Position numbers and translations under genes: made by a program. A model generated the notes under the pieces. It saw nothing but the letters and a program-made list of their open reading frames with translations, was not told the DNA's origin and searched no databases. From contig NC_050471.1 of NCBI RefSeq assembly GCF_013373865.1, positions 12,652,983 to 12,716,982 on the forward strand: 64,000 nt of DNA. The letters run 5' to 3'. Positions 11,265 to 21,725 of this stretch are shown here, one piece after another. Source of the stretch: Monomorium pharaonis (taxonomy: Eukaryota; Arthropoda; Insecta; Hymenoptera; Formicidae). Each line of letters opens with the position of its first letter. The stretch's first letter is position 1.

Positions 11265-11560
11265 TGCAAATTATTCCAACTTGTTTGTAACATTATTTTC
11301 AGCATGGGTGAATATCCCCGCACTTTGCAAATTATTCCAAGTTGCTTGGAACATTATTTTCAACTTGGGTATTTTAGCACGTTGCAAATTATTTCAAGTT
11401 GTTTGTAACAATATTTTCAGCTTGGGTGAATATACCCGCACGTTGCAAATGATTTCAAGTTGCTTATAAAATTATTTTCTGCTTGGGTGAGTATTCCAGC
11501 ATGTTGCAAATTGTTCCAACTTGCTTGGAACATTATTTTCAGCTTGGGTATTCCAGCACG
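11265..11560. repeat. Tandem array of a ~61-bp repeat, about five units
   Basis: Each unit contains cacgttgcaaattattccaa and acattattttcagcttgggt, with substitutions between units. A related pair lies 2 kb away at 9197-9335. It looks like a small satellite-type array. Confidence 0.8.
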
Positions 11561-11733
11561 AAAGATGCGTCAACGCATTCGAGTATTAAAGAAAATACAT
11601 CTTTCTCCCTCTTATCTATTTCGCGATATTATCAGAGCGTGCTCTTAGCACCGTGTCTCCAGCGACACAGTGAGCCCTTTCACCACGCCAAGGTGGCACG
11701 CCATCGAAGGGGAAAATTTTTATTTTATTTTAT

Positions 11734-11940
11734 TTAAACATTTAGATTTGGTTCCTCTTCGGCCGCTCTCTCCTCCTCGTCGGCCGCTCTATCCTCTTCC
11801 TCCTCTGCCGTTCTCTCGTCTTTCTCCCGCTCCCTCTCTCTTTCCTCCCTTTTCTCTTTTTCTTGCTCCTCCGCCGCATGTTGGCTCCTCGTTCTTCTAC
11901 GCCTTTGCTCCGCGAGGTCCCGAAGGACCTCGCGGCGCAT
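11734..11940 (-). CDS. Highly charged Glu/Arg-rich ORF
   Basis: The 68-residue frame starts MRREVLRDLAEQRRRR and is otherwise almost only Glu, Lys, Arg and Ala, as in a long coiled coil or low-complexity tail. The plus strand is simply C/T-rich here, so composition alone could keep the frame open. It lies downstream, on the same strand, of two better exon candidates (12062-12170 and 12242-12308), but the splice phase does not connect them cleanly. Confidence 0.25.
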   Translation of the reverse strand: MRREVLRDLAEQRRRRTRSQHAAEEQEKEKREEREREREKDERTAEEEEDRAADEEERAAEEEPNLNV

Positions 11941-12061
11941 GTAATTTAAACTCTAAGAAATTTATAGTTTCGTCGGAAAAGTTTGACTTGTCTGGACTTG
12001 TTGCTAACGACAAAAAAATTTTTTTTTTTAATAAAAAATAACACACACACAAGACACGTAC

Positions 12062-12170
12062 CATTTTCAGACACTGGTTCGTCAGCGACTGGATGCTCGA
12101 CGTCTTCTTCGTCGAGCATCCAGTACGCTAAAATTCTTTTTACTGGTCTCCCTGTAGGATATATTGTCAT
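12062..12170 (-). CDS. Candidate internal exon, acidic
   Basis: A strong acceptor (gtttcag) lies directly before an ATG at 12170, and a consensus donor (gtacgt) follows at 12061. The 36 codons between read MTIYPTGRPVKRILAYW, then an acidic stretch (WMLDEEDVEHPVADEP). The exon ends in phase 1. It contains a perfect 15-bp inverted repeat. Upstream on the same strand is a candidate polyglutamine exon (12308-12242). I do not recognise the protein. It could be a host exon or part of a transposon gene. Confidence 0.4.
12088..12124. repeat. Perfect 15-bp stem hairpin, 7-nt loop
   Basis: actggatgctcgacg (12088-12102) and its exact reverse complement (12110-12124) are separated by tcttctt. It lies inside the candidate exon. 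Confidence 0.9.
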
Positions 12171-12241
12171 CTGAAACAAAGAAAAGAATGTTACGATATA
12201 CACGCGAAACATTTAAACGCATTAATAATATTTATGATTAC

Positions 12242-12308
12242 TTTGCCGGCTTAATAACTTCTCTTGCTGTTGTTGCTGCTGTTGTTGCTGCTGTTGCTGC
12301 TGCTGCTG
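12242..12308 (-). CDS. Candidate exon encoding a Gln run (CAG/CAA repeat)
   Basis: On the minus strand an acceptor (gtgttacag) opens a mixed CAG/CAA tract of about 16 codons, then GAG AAG TTA TTA AGC CGG, and a GT donor. Mixed codons suggest selection on the protein rather than simple slippage, but a degenerate trinucleotide repeat is possible. Confidence 0.3.
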
Positions 12309-12689
12309 CTGTAACACACCCAGTTTTCATTAGTAAATAATTATAATCGGTTGGTAATATATCTCTTTGTACGAAAAAGTAAAAATTTTAAATTAAAGAT
12401 CCCGCAACATCCAAACGGTTGGAGATACGAGTTCGCTCGTGGTCCCGTTCGAAAGATCTCGTCGAGATCTACGAAAAAGGTCCTTTGCTCGAACCTCGTA
12501 TCTCTAACCGTTCGCGAGTTACAGGACTTTGAAGGTCGTTTTCGAGGAGCTCTCGAGAACGCGGAGCGTTACCTTTTCGTGCGCTAGCGCTCGACGAAGT
12601 GACCAGTGTTCTTGTTTGAACACGAAGGCTCGGAGATACGAATTTCGAGGAGAGTACCTTTTTAAATGTACTCGACGAGGGTTATCACC

Positions 12690-12895
12690 TCCCGGTGTCG
12701 TCATTCCCGTAGACGACGTTCCTGGGTGGTTTTCGCGCTGCACCAGGTCTGCGCTTCGTAGGTTCCGGAGTCTAGGTGTCCATCCTTTAGTTACTCGACG
12801 AGCTCTAACCATCCTTGGTGTCGTTCTCGTAGACGACGTTCCCGGTAAGTTTCCGCGCTGCACCAGGTCTGCGCTTCATAGGTTCCGGAGCCTAA
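12690..12895. repeat. Two ~119-bp direct repeats
   Basis: Two copies share cgtagacgacgttcc and ctgcaccaggtctgcgcttc followed by taggttccggag, starting near 12698 and 12817. The upstream part (12417-12512) has an imperfect inverted repeat built on gagatacgag/ctcgtatctc. Confidence 0.75.
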
Positions 12896-13283
12896 GCAAG
12901 AATTTGGAATACTAACTGATTTACGCCCTTACGCAATCCTCCTTTTCTTTCGATTCAACTACCGAATTATCGGATATATAAATCGGTGAAAGAAAGTGAG
13001 AGACGGGTCAATCCGAAGTAGACAAACTAAGATAACACGCGACACTGCTTTGCGGGGTCGTGTATCACCGTCAAACACATTGTAATATACACAACCACGA
13101 CACTCTGCCTTGCGGGGTCGTGGACAACAAACTCATAGACGCGACACTCTGCCTTGCGGGGTCGCGATCTATTCGAACAAGATAATAAAAGTGTCCAAGA
13201 CTAACGGTGTGAGTGACTAAATACCTTTCTCGCGAGATCTCTGGCAGCGATCTCCAATCGTACTTCCAACGAGAGGTACAACA
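12896..13283 (+). mobile_element. Partial LTR of the Gypsy C family
   Basis: It matches the Gypsy C LTR from the aatttggaatact motif to the LTR end (gaggtacaaca) with many substitutions. It retains the three LTR hairpins (about 13036-13062, 13095-13123 and 13140-13166). The first roughly 150 bp of the LTR are absent, replaced by the unrelated 119-bp repeats. It is oriented opposite to Gypsy C itself. Confidence 0.85.
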
Positions 13284-13299
13284 TTTCGCTTAAAGATTT

Positions 13300-13730
13300 T
13301 AATTTTTATGGTAACGCAACAGATTCCTTTTCATTTTTCTTCTTTACATGTTAGGTTTCCTTGTAGGAATAATTTATCTTTACATTCTTTTTATCTGATA
13401 ATTCATTTTGTAGATCTATTATCACAACTGCTGGTAATTGTATTAGATGGATCGCTGCAATTGACAATTTCAGAAAGTGAATTCTGTAATAATCCTGCCT
13501 TTTGTTTTTTATTTTTTGGTTCACAATTCACGTTTTTTTAATCATCATTCACTGTAAATGTACAACCACTTTGGGTACGTGTAGTAAAATTACCGAGATC
13601 ATCGTCACAATAAATAAATTGCACTTTATCGATGTCTAGTACCTTTAAATCATCTATGATTTTATTTTGTACACTTCTTTCTGGGACTTCTAAGACTTCT
13701 GGAACTTTTGGATGAAGTACTTTAGTTTTC
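13300..13730. other. No recognisable gene
   Basis: AT-rich sequence with one short hydrophobic plus-strand frame (13308-13541) without supporting features. Confidence 0.4.
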
Positions 13731-13734
13731 TTAT

Positions 13735-13799
<65 letters not shown>

Positions 13800-13830
13800 T
13801 ATTAATAATAATAATAACAGTAATAAGTAT
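13735..13830. repeat. (AAT)n microsatellite
   Basis: About 30 trinucleotide units, nearly perfect, with a few C interruptions at the right end. Confidence 0.97.
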
Positions 13831-13998
13831 CAAAAGCATCCCAACATTACGCTAAATTCATCACGTGCAGGATGCAAAAAGCAGTGCTTCTGGGTTTTCT
13901 CAGACTATATCATACGACTTGATACTGTTATATGACCACTTATAGTAAAGGGAGTGGCCATGGTGGTCAATTACCTTCTTTGACTAAAATCCTTCTTG

Positions 13999-14425
13999 AG
14001 GTATATTTGCCGGGAGCGGTGCACTTGCACACGGTTCAAATGGACACGGTGCTTTTGGACACGATATCTTGCGTACGGTTCAAATGACCACGGTGTATTT
14101 GCACACTGTGCATTTGGACACAAAAGAAATTTTATTAAAAATGTACACCAGTTATATGCACACGTAAAATTTGACTACCGGATATTTGCACACGAAAAAA
14201 TAACCATCGTTCACTTGGACACGTAAAAGTTGCACACCATTCACTTGCACACCGTTCATTTGCCCACCACTCATTTGCACACCAAGAAATGCACACCGAT
14301 CATTTGCACACGGAAAGATGTACACTAATCATTTGCAGACGGAAAGATCCGCACTGATCATTTGCATACGGAAAGATGCGCACTGATCATTTGCCCACGG
14401 AAAGATGCACACCGTGTCCATTTGA
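13999..14425. repeat. Minisatellite of 15-17-bp units (catttgcacaccg type)
   Basis: More than 20 diverged units of the form tttgcacaccgttca or aaatggacacggtgc. The ggacac core resembles the unit of the fold-back arms at 5.3-6.0 kb, which suggests a common origin. It is not a CRISPR array: there is no constant repeat with unique spacers. Confidence 0.8.
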
Positions 14426-14517
14426 ACTGTGTCAAAGTGAGTACCGCCCCCCAATGTACACCACGTCGAGGTTACGCGATCGGAATTTGCACATCATGGG
14501 GTTCTGAAAAGTGTTGT

Positions 14518-14740
14518 TTTGTGTGTGTGGGGGGGGGGGGGTGTTTACCTCAAGGATAAGAACCCCGTGGCTCGTCAGTTCCACGGTATTTTGCGACTCC
14601 AAACCTTCCTTGGGTGTGTGCGCGCGTACGTACGTGCCTGCGTTCGTGCGTGTATGTGTGTGTGTGTGTGTGTTTGTGAGCGCGAGGGTGTGTAAATGTG
14701 AGTCTATGCGTGAGAGAGAGAGAAAGAGAAAGAGAGTGAG
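14518..14740. repeat. GT, poly-G and GA microsatellites
   Basis: A gtgtgtg plus G-run tract (14518-14540), a gt/gc tract (14610-14700) and a ga tract (14710-14740). Confidence 0.9.
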
Positions 14741-14849
14741 TGCTCGGAACACTGTAAACAATGTTTCCACTTTTAACACATAAAACTGGGCATGTTCTGA
14801 CACATGTTTTGAAAAGTTTGTCAAAAGAACTTTTACTTTACTGCGGTCG

Positions 14850-15085
14850 TATGCTGGAGTCGTAAGATACGTTCACTAACCCTGATTGACAGTGATTTTC
14901 TTTTATTTTAATACGCGAAATCTGAAAGAACGATTGAGGGAAGTATTCAAATGTATGTCCTACCTGTCTGGTGACTCCTGGCTCTATTTCTTTTTTTTTT
15001 ATTTTTATTTTACTCCCGATGTGACGTGGGATACCGCCAAAAGCAAGAATAGAGTCGCAAGGATACGTTCACGCCACTAGACTAG
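14850..15085 (+). mobile_element. Rearranged LTR pieces related to the solo LTR at 52.3-52.7 kb
   Basis: Two blocks match the minus strand of the LTR at 52258-52662: ggagtcgtaagatacgttc with ctgattgacagtgattttc (14855-14930), and cccgatgtgacgtgggatac (15015-15075). Their order is swapped relative to the intact LTR. Confidence 0.65.
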
Positions 15086-15089
15086 TAGC

Positions 15090-15600
15090 GAATTTGCTTT
15101 TATTACATAAATTTTGAAATGAGCTATTACAATTAATTAATCTAGAATAAACAATTATAATCACGAGGCAATACCTCTGAGTTCCCTCTCATTTCCATAG
15201 TACTTCACAAAAACAAGGTAAGATGCTTAATTACTAACGGCAATTAACCCCTCAGGTGTTGGGAAATTCACGGAACAAGCGGTTCAATTCGACTCGCTAG
15301 TATAACAAGAACCATCCATCGTAAGTCACTTTTCTAACGAGATTAACGATTTTCTTTTCATATTATAAATTTAATTGATAAGTTTTATAATAAATTATTC
15401 ATATATTGCCAACAAACGATTGACGCTTAGAATTATATACATTAGATGGTTCCGCCGAAGACGATCGCCGCTAGATCCTCGCAGCGTGTTCGGACGCCGG
15501 GAATACATACCCTGCTATTGTACGGAACGCTGACCTACCCCTGATTTTCCCGAACTGCCCTACTCATCGCGCCGGTTCTCCAACTCAAGATATAGTAGAG
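15090..15600. other. No recognisable gene
   Basis: AT-rich spacer. A short plus-strand frame starts with an ATG near 15446 but stops after about 30 codons. Confidence 0.4.
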
Positions 15601-15627
15601 TTTCCTCTTGACCTCTCTTCTCGATCC

Positions 15628-16019
15628 CATGAACCATTCCCTCAGATAACGAATGATATCCCTCCGCAAGAATTATTAGTAATAATTCCCCCCGGCTCAG
15701 AAACTGGCCAAACCGAATCGACCCCCCCCAAATCCTGTCACTCTTTTTGATTCACCGATCGAAGAGTCACACGAAATAATCGTCCCCAACATTGATCTGT
15801 CAGCCTTCAACGAGCAAACCCCTCTCGATGCAATTTCCGCAGCAGAAACACTCTTGTCCCTGAATGAGACCCTTACCGATCTGGAGGAAATCCTGGGACC
15901 GCCTTCCCTCTCCAACGCTGTTCATGAGTTCTTAAATTCTGAAATATCACCATTCCTTCGATACATTTGTCCTGAATGCTCTCCTAGAGGCTACGGACCA
16001 AGACCTCTCTTATTTTGAT
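15628..16019 (+). pseudogene. Acidic ORF next to an LTR, one frameshift
   Basis: A plus-strand frame without its own ATG reads HEPFPQITNDIPPQELL and then, after a one-base slip in a C8 run near 15721, about 96 further codons to a TGA near 16017. The latter part is rich in Glu, Leu, Ser and Pro (LSLNETLTDLEEILGPPS) and ends with a CPEC motif close to the C-terminus. No known domain is recognised. It is followed after about 120 bp by LTR sequence in the same orientation. A comparable acidic frame precedes the LTR poly(A) signal of Gypsy A (23524-24080), so both may be LTR-associated accessory ORFs; that is inference. Confidence 0.4.
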
Positions 16020-16139
16020 TGAGCAGGGAAACTACATTCTCTTTGATTACCCCGAGGAATAATAATAATTAACCCAGCATCTCTATCATTTTTATACGCG
16101 TTTTACCATATAACCTTATCATTATAATAATAATCTTAC

Positions 16140-16254
16140 ACATATCATTACATATGTGTATTATACCGTATCAATAACACACCCTTTTCATTATTTTATT
16201 TTATCTTATTATATATATATACTTGAACATATAATTTCTATCATTTCAATAATC

Positions 16255-16306
<52 letters not shown>

Positions 16307-16577
16307 TTATGTATTCAATAAATGAAGATTAATACTGATTGATAAATAATAAATACGTTTATTTAACCTGTCTCTCATCCCATTTATTTCTCTCTCAAAC
16401 GCGATAAACGATCCTTCCGGCTCTCGGCGTATCCCTGGGAAATAAGCAGACGTGCTGCGGTCGCCCTAAAACAAATAAATTGAGAGCCCGTTAGACAAAA
16501 GAACGAAAGCTGCCCCCGTATTGAGTAGTCTTCAACAGAACGTTACAAATCGGTTTTTGAAATTTTTGTCCGTAACA
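16140..16577 (+). mobile_element. LTR 3' part, same family as the Gypsy B LTR
   Basis: It matches the reverse complement of 49402-49748 and continues beyond the nested insertion there (51484-51530), up to the terminal ttttgtccgtaaca. It contains an AATAAA at about 16317 and a TA microsatellite at 16258-16302. The 5' limit of this LTR is uncertain. No primer site follows it, so it is a 3' or solo LTR. Confidence 0.75.
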
Positions 16578-16596
16578 TAACGTTAATTAATATTAA

Positions 16597-17507
16597 TTAG
16601 TAGGTAGAGGCTTGTATATAATACGGTTCTAAGCTAGGTTCAGAGCCCACGTCGTTGTTAGATACTCGCAATCTACCTAATATAATGGTAGATTGTTCGG
16701 TATCGAATAACAAGAAATCTATATTGTCAGATGTTTTTCCTTTGGCTCTAAAATGATTGGCGCACCGTATATAACCTATTACACAGTCCATGCACTCGGA
16801 GAGAGGTCTTTCAACGGTAAGGAATTGTCTACACGAATGGCATTTGCCACGGACGGCGTAGCCGTAAACGAAATGATGGTACGGTTTCTCTTGGAACTCT
16901 GAGTTTTTACTTCCACAAGTGGAGCACAACTTGATGTCTCTGCAAGCGTAGACAGATCCCTTTTCGCATCGGACCTTGTATAAGTGAAGGTACTTCCGGA
17001 ACATGCCCGAAAGGGGCAGACCAGAATTAGGTGGACACATTGCGATTATAGGGGTATTCTCCAAGTATGTTAATTTCTCCAGAGTCCGTTACGCTAAAAT
17101 CTTGTCCGGTGTGCAAATATATTCCGTAGTCTAAATCCCTATAATCGCTCTGCGAGTTGTGTCAGTATGAGCGCATGTGCGCGTCGGCAATTGTAGCAAC
17201 ATGCGGTCAATTGCTGCACGAGAAGTTCAGTATGACACAACGCGCAGTTTATGAAAAGATCGTCAGGTCCTTAGCAAAATGCGTGTGAACTTCCCCTATA
17301 GAATAAGAGGCCTAAAAAGGGAATGTATCGGATGAGGCAAGCGTGACAGATGCATGTGTTCTTTCCGGGCTCGATGTGGCCGGTGACACGGCAGCATCGA
17401 CCGAAGTGCAAAAAATGATTGATGGATAGTAGAGGTGGTGATGAAAAATCCAGCGGTTTAAAGTGTTCGCGGATCAACGTAGGCCATCTGTGAACATACA
17501 AAAACAT
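16597..17507 (-). pseudogene. Cys-rich, multi-CxxC coding region downstream of Gypsy A pol
   Basis: At least three minus-strand frames carry zinc-ligand-like cysteines. 17507-17271 has CC, then CICHAC. About 17260-17130 has CALCHTE and CCYNC, in an unlisted short frame. 17064-16597 (155 aa) has CRDIKLCSTC, GKCHSC, and SECMDC followed by YIRC. A splice-acceptor-like tatgttcacag lies near its start (about 17489). The pieces look like one protein of roughly 300 residues broken by stops and shifts. It begins 10 bp beyond the end of pol on the same strand, the place where some Gypsy elements carry a third ORF, but there is no signal peptide or membrane segment to suggest env. Function unknown; it might also be unrelated DNA that Gypsy A joined. 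Confidence 0.4.
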
Positions 17508-17516
17508 ATTAATATC

Positions 17517-20500
17517 TCATCCAGGATCAATATGTGCAATTTTCAGTTTATCGGTGTGTATAACTCGGGTCTGCTTGCCTATCCAAATTTTAACATTATT
17601 ATTAGGTAAAATCTCAATGATGGGATAGGGTCCGCAGTATTGAATAGCGAATTCCCCTTTAAACGGCTCCTTAAGCAAGAATACATAAGAGCCTTCTTTA
17701 AAAGTTTGTGGGATCAAACAAATCTTTGATCGTAGTAGTGTTTACTTTTCTTTTTTGCTTTTGTAAGATTAAGCCGCGCATCTTCTTGTAGGTCGCGCAA
17801 TTTGTTAAATAACTTACATAAGTATTCGTAGTAGGTAGTTTTGACAATTTCGTCAATCGGCAAGTATGCTGAGGATAGGCGAGCTAGCCTACCGAAGACT
17901 AGTTCGAAGGATGAATATTGTGTTCCTTCGTGAACACTAGTATTGTAAGAAAACATGGCTAGTTCTATGTAGTCGTCCCAATTTTCTTCCTTATCTACTT
18001 GGATACGCAAATATTCCATTAAGACATGGTGAGACCTTTCCAAAGATCCATTAGATTGCGGGTGATACGCTGTGGTTTTAAAGTGCTGGATACCGAACCT
18101 TCGCATAAGATTACGGATCAACGAGGACAGGAAATTTGTTCCCTGATCGGTTAAAATAGCCTTGGGTGTACCATAGGTGCAAATAAAATTTTTAGCAAAG
18201 GCATCAGCTATAGTCAGAGAAGTAGCTTCTTTCAGAGGGACGGCAATGGAGTATTTCGTGAGGAGATCCTGCATGGTGAGTATATATCGACTGCCGTTTT
18301 TCGTAATGGGAAGATGTCCCATTATATCCAGAGTGAGTTTATCGAAAGCTTCTCCTGGGGTATCCGTGATAATCACTGGTTGTTTGGTCTTTATCCTGGT
18401 CAGCTTCCTTAGCTGACACTGTCGACATCGTTGGATGAATCTCTGGATGTCCTTTTTCATCGTGTTCCAGTAGTAGTTAACTCTCAAACGGTTGTATGTC
18501 TTCGTTACGCCCTTGTGTCCACCACAAGCGGACGCATGGCTTTCCGTTATCAAGGCTTCTCGTGTCAGAGAGTCAGGTGTCTGTACTAAATTTTTACAGA
18601 TGATAAGATTCAAGGGGATGTTCATTAAGTGGGCACGCAGTCGATTCTCAACGTGCCGCCAAGGGAGATCATCAAAGAAATTCGTTTTGCTGATGCTAAG
18701 GGATGTCAGTCGGAGTTCGGTTACTACATCAACAAGAGATTGCAAAGACGCGTCTAAAGTTTTGAGCTTCAACGCGAGTGCGATTGTTAAACTTTATGGG
18801 TAATAATATCAGTACATATCTTCTTCCTCGCATCATGACGTTAGCTCTTTTGTATGTAAGGTTCTGATAATTTGGTAACAAGTCCCGTTTCTGATATTCA
18901 CGAGCGCCGTTATCAAAGGGCGTTCCGTTCATGTGTATGAAGATAACATGGTTGTCGGGGCGATCTAATAAGTTGTCGCGAGTTTCTTTTATGATTAGTC
19001 GAGGTAAGGGTAACGGTTGTCTTTCTAAAGTAGCGGGTGTGATCTCGTGCGGAACCTGGGACGGTTCGAATATTTCTTCGTAAGAGCGATCCTCACTTTT
19101 GTCGTCTAACTCGTTTAGATCAACGTCATCCTCATCGTCGTTTCCTTCGCTTTCGTATTCTTCAATAATGACATTAGGGTTAAGGGGTTGGAGGGGAATC
19201 ATTTCTTGAGGTTTATCTCTGTTATCTTTTAACAATGGTCGGGTTTTCTTTCTGGAATCTTTATCTTTATTGATCTCGATTCGTCGAAAGAAAATAGATT
19301 CATCGGAGGAGTAATCAAGTTCACTAAAAGTTCGCAGGGGTAAGATAACTGTATCCGGAAAAGAGAGCTCGTGAGAGAGCATCGGCTTTGGAATTCAACA
19401 ATCCTTTCTTATATTTTCTCATACTCGTATTCGGCCAGTTTCGTCCTCCATTTCCAGAGTCTAGAAGAAGGGTCTTTAACAGAGTGGAGCCATACCGAAG
19501 GTTTGTGATCGGTTACGATCGTAAATTTCCGTCCATATAAGTAGAATCGAAAATGGTTAATACAGTAGATGATGGCTAGACATTCCTTTTCAATAGTGGA
19601 ATAATTCTGCTCTGCTTTATTCAACGTTCGCGACGTGTATGCGATAGGTAGATCTCGTCCGGTGCATGTTTGACTGAGGACTCCACCAATCGCGTATCCA
19701 GAAGCATCTGTTGTCAAGGTAAAAGGTTTGTTAAAATCAGGGTATTGCAGAATTGGTTCTGAGCATAACGAAAGTCTCAGGATATCAAAAGCTTCGGTGT
19801 GTTTCTGTTGCCAATCAAATGTCGTATCTTTCTTTAGAAGGTCCGTCAGCGGTTTCGCTATTTTTGAGAATTTGGGGATGAATCTTCTGTAATATCCAAC
19901 TAGTCCGAGAAATTGTTTAATGTTTTTAACGCTTTTGGGGACGGGAAATTTGATCACTGCTTCAACCTCGTTAGGGTCGGGGCGGACGCCATCTGCGCAA
20001 ATTATGTGTCCTAGATAGGCGACTTCCTGACGCAAAAATTCACACTTGTCTGGCTGTAACTGCAGATTAGCTGCCTTTAATCTCTTCATTAGTCTTTCGA
20101 ATTTTACCTCATGTTCCTTTAGTGATCGGGCATAGATTACTATGTCGTCCATATACATGAATAATTCGTTTTCTTGAAGTCCTGAAAGTACGTTATCCAT
20201 TAATCTCTGAAACGTAGGGGGTCTGTTTTTTAATCCCAAGGGCATCCTCTTAAATTGGTAATGTCCGTAGTGAGTAGAGAAGGCCGTTTTGGGCACATCT
20301 TTTGGGGCCATGGGGATTTGGTGAAATCCCGATGCTAAATCAAAAACAGAAAAATACTTGAGCTCCCGAGTTGATCCAGAATGTCTGTTATATTCGGGAG
20401 GGGGTAAGCATCTTCAATAGTTTTCTCATTAAGGTTTCTGTAGTCGATGACCATTCGCCATTGTTTGTTTCCAAGGGAGTTGAGTTTCTTCGGCACAATC

Positions 20501-21725
20501 CACACTGGGGAGTTGTACGGGGAACTAGAATACTCTATCATGTCGCTCGATAGTAGTTTATTGACTTGGGAGTCTATCTCTGCTTTATGTACCGGGGGAA
20601 ATCTATATTGCTTAGTATGTATCGGAACATCATTAATTGTGGGTAAAAGTGCTCAGCGGCGTTAGTTGCTCCAAGGTTCTCCTTTGGAAGATGAAATCTA
20701 GCCGCGTGTCTAGCGATAAGAGATAAGATATTATCTTTCTTTTCTGAGTTTAAGTGATCCAAGCGCAACAAGTTTTTTATTTCAAAAAAACGATCCTTGT
20801 CGTCCTGATTTATCTCGCAAAAGTACAAAAGATTGGAAACAGCTACGGCTCCTGTTTTCCCGGGGGTTTCAGTGAGCGGTCCTGCTTCAAAATGATTTTC
20901 CGCGGGCGAATTCTTAACGAGAGTACCGTCAGACTCGGGTTTAGCACGGTTTTCCGTTAATGAATTCCCAACGAGAGTATCATTCGACTCGTGAATTTTA
21001 TTCCTTAAAACACAAGAATCGTCTGCCCCGTGCCCTAGGGTCTGGGCGGAACGATTTTTAGATTCTTCTTCCTTATAATCACTTGAATTGTATGCATCAA
21101 TATTGCTTGGGTCAATTAAATCAAAATCTTCCAGTTTTAAGGAGGGGATCTCTACCTTATAGTCAGTGTCCGTCGTGTTAACGATCGGCAAATAAGCTCT
21201 TCCTTTTACATTGGTTACAATAGCATCTCCAAAGAATAATCCTTTCGTCAGAGTGGTACGAGGTATGTATCCACTAGGCTTCTCAGGGTTTGTAATGTTT
21301 ACGTAAAATGGTGAGACAGTCCTCTTTGTAATTTTGTTACTAATCAATTCAGAGAAGGGCATAGCGTTGTTGTCATAGTAAAGGCAACGACCTTTGAAAT
21401 CAATACTGGCAGTCCGATCTTGAAGAAATCGGTTGCCCAAAATACCATCTTGAATAAATCCAACTGAATCTTGAACGATATGAAAAAGCGTAGGTTTGCC
21501 CATAAGTCGTATTGAAATAGATCCCAACGTTTCAACAGGTAGGGAGGATATTCCGTGGAGCAGGTGTGATTGCTCATCTTCCCACGGGATCGTTATGTCG
21601 TATGATTGAGCTCTGTTTCAGGAGGTTTATTCCGGATCCAGAGTCAATCATGAAGACACTCGGCCTCAGAAGGTCTGGGGACGATAGTGTCACCATTGGA
21701 TAGCTACTAGACTTAATTTCCGTAT
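17517..21725 (-). pseudogene. pol: Gypsy A pol: protease, RT, RNase H, integrase; several frameshifts
   Basis: Order along the minus strand: protease with the active-site motif MIDSGSG (about 21650-21620) and GILGNRF; RT with YRNLNEKT, LASGFHQIP, the catalytic MYMDDIV (about 20150) and LGLVGYYRRF; RNase H with TTDASGYAIGGVLSQ and IEKECLAIIY; an acidic tether (about 19130) with the NHVIFIHMNGTPFDNGA motif also present in Gypsy B; integrase with an H2C2 zinc part (HASACGGHKG, CRQCQLRK) and D,D,E residues in LTLDIMGHL, ILTDQGTNF and NGSLERSHH (about 18330-17990); and a C-terminal GPYPIIEI motif near 17630. Frameshifts or small indels lie near 21590, 20645, 20345, 19400, 18770 and 17715. The Ty3/Gypsy order RT-RH-IN is complete, but the copy cannot be translated. 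Confidence 0.95.

Noticed and set aside
13999..14425. Regular short repeats that could be mistaken for a CRISPR array
   Set aside because: Units are contiguous and variable with no constant repeat/unique spacer structure, and the DNA is eukaryotic.
16578..17270. The LTR at 16.1-16.6 kb as the 3' LTR of Gypsy A
   Set aside because: It is in the opposite orientation and belongs to the Gypsy B LTR family, not to the LTR that precedes the Gypsy A primer site.
16597..17507. Possible env gene behind Gypsy A pol
   Set aside because: No signal peptide, no transmembrane segment and no fusion-peptide-like pattern; cysteines look like zinc ligands.
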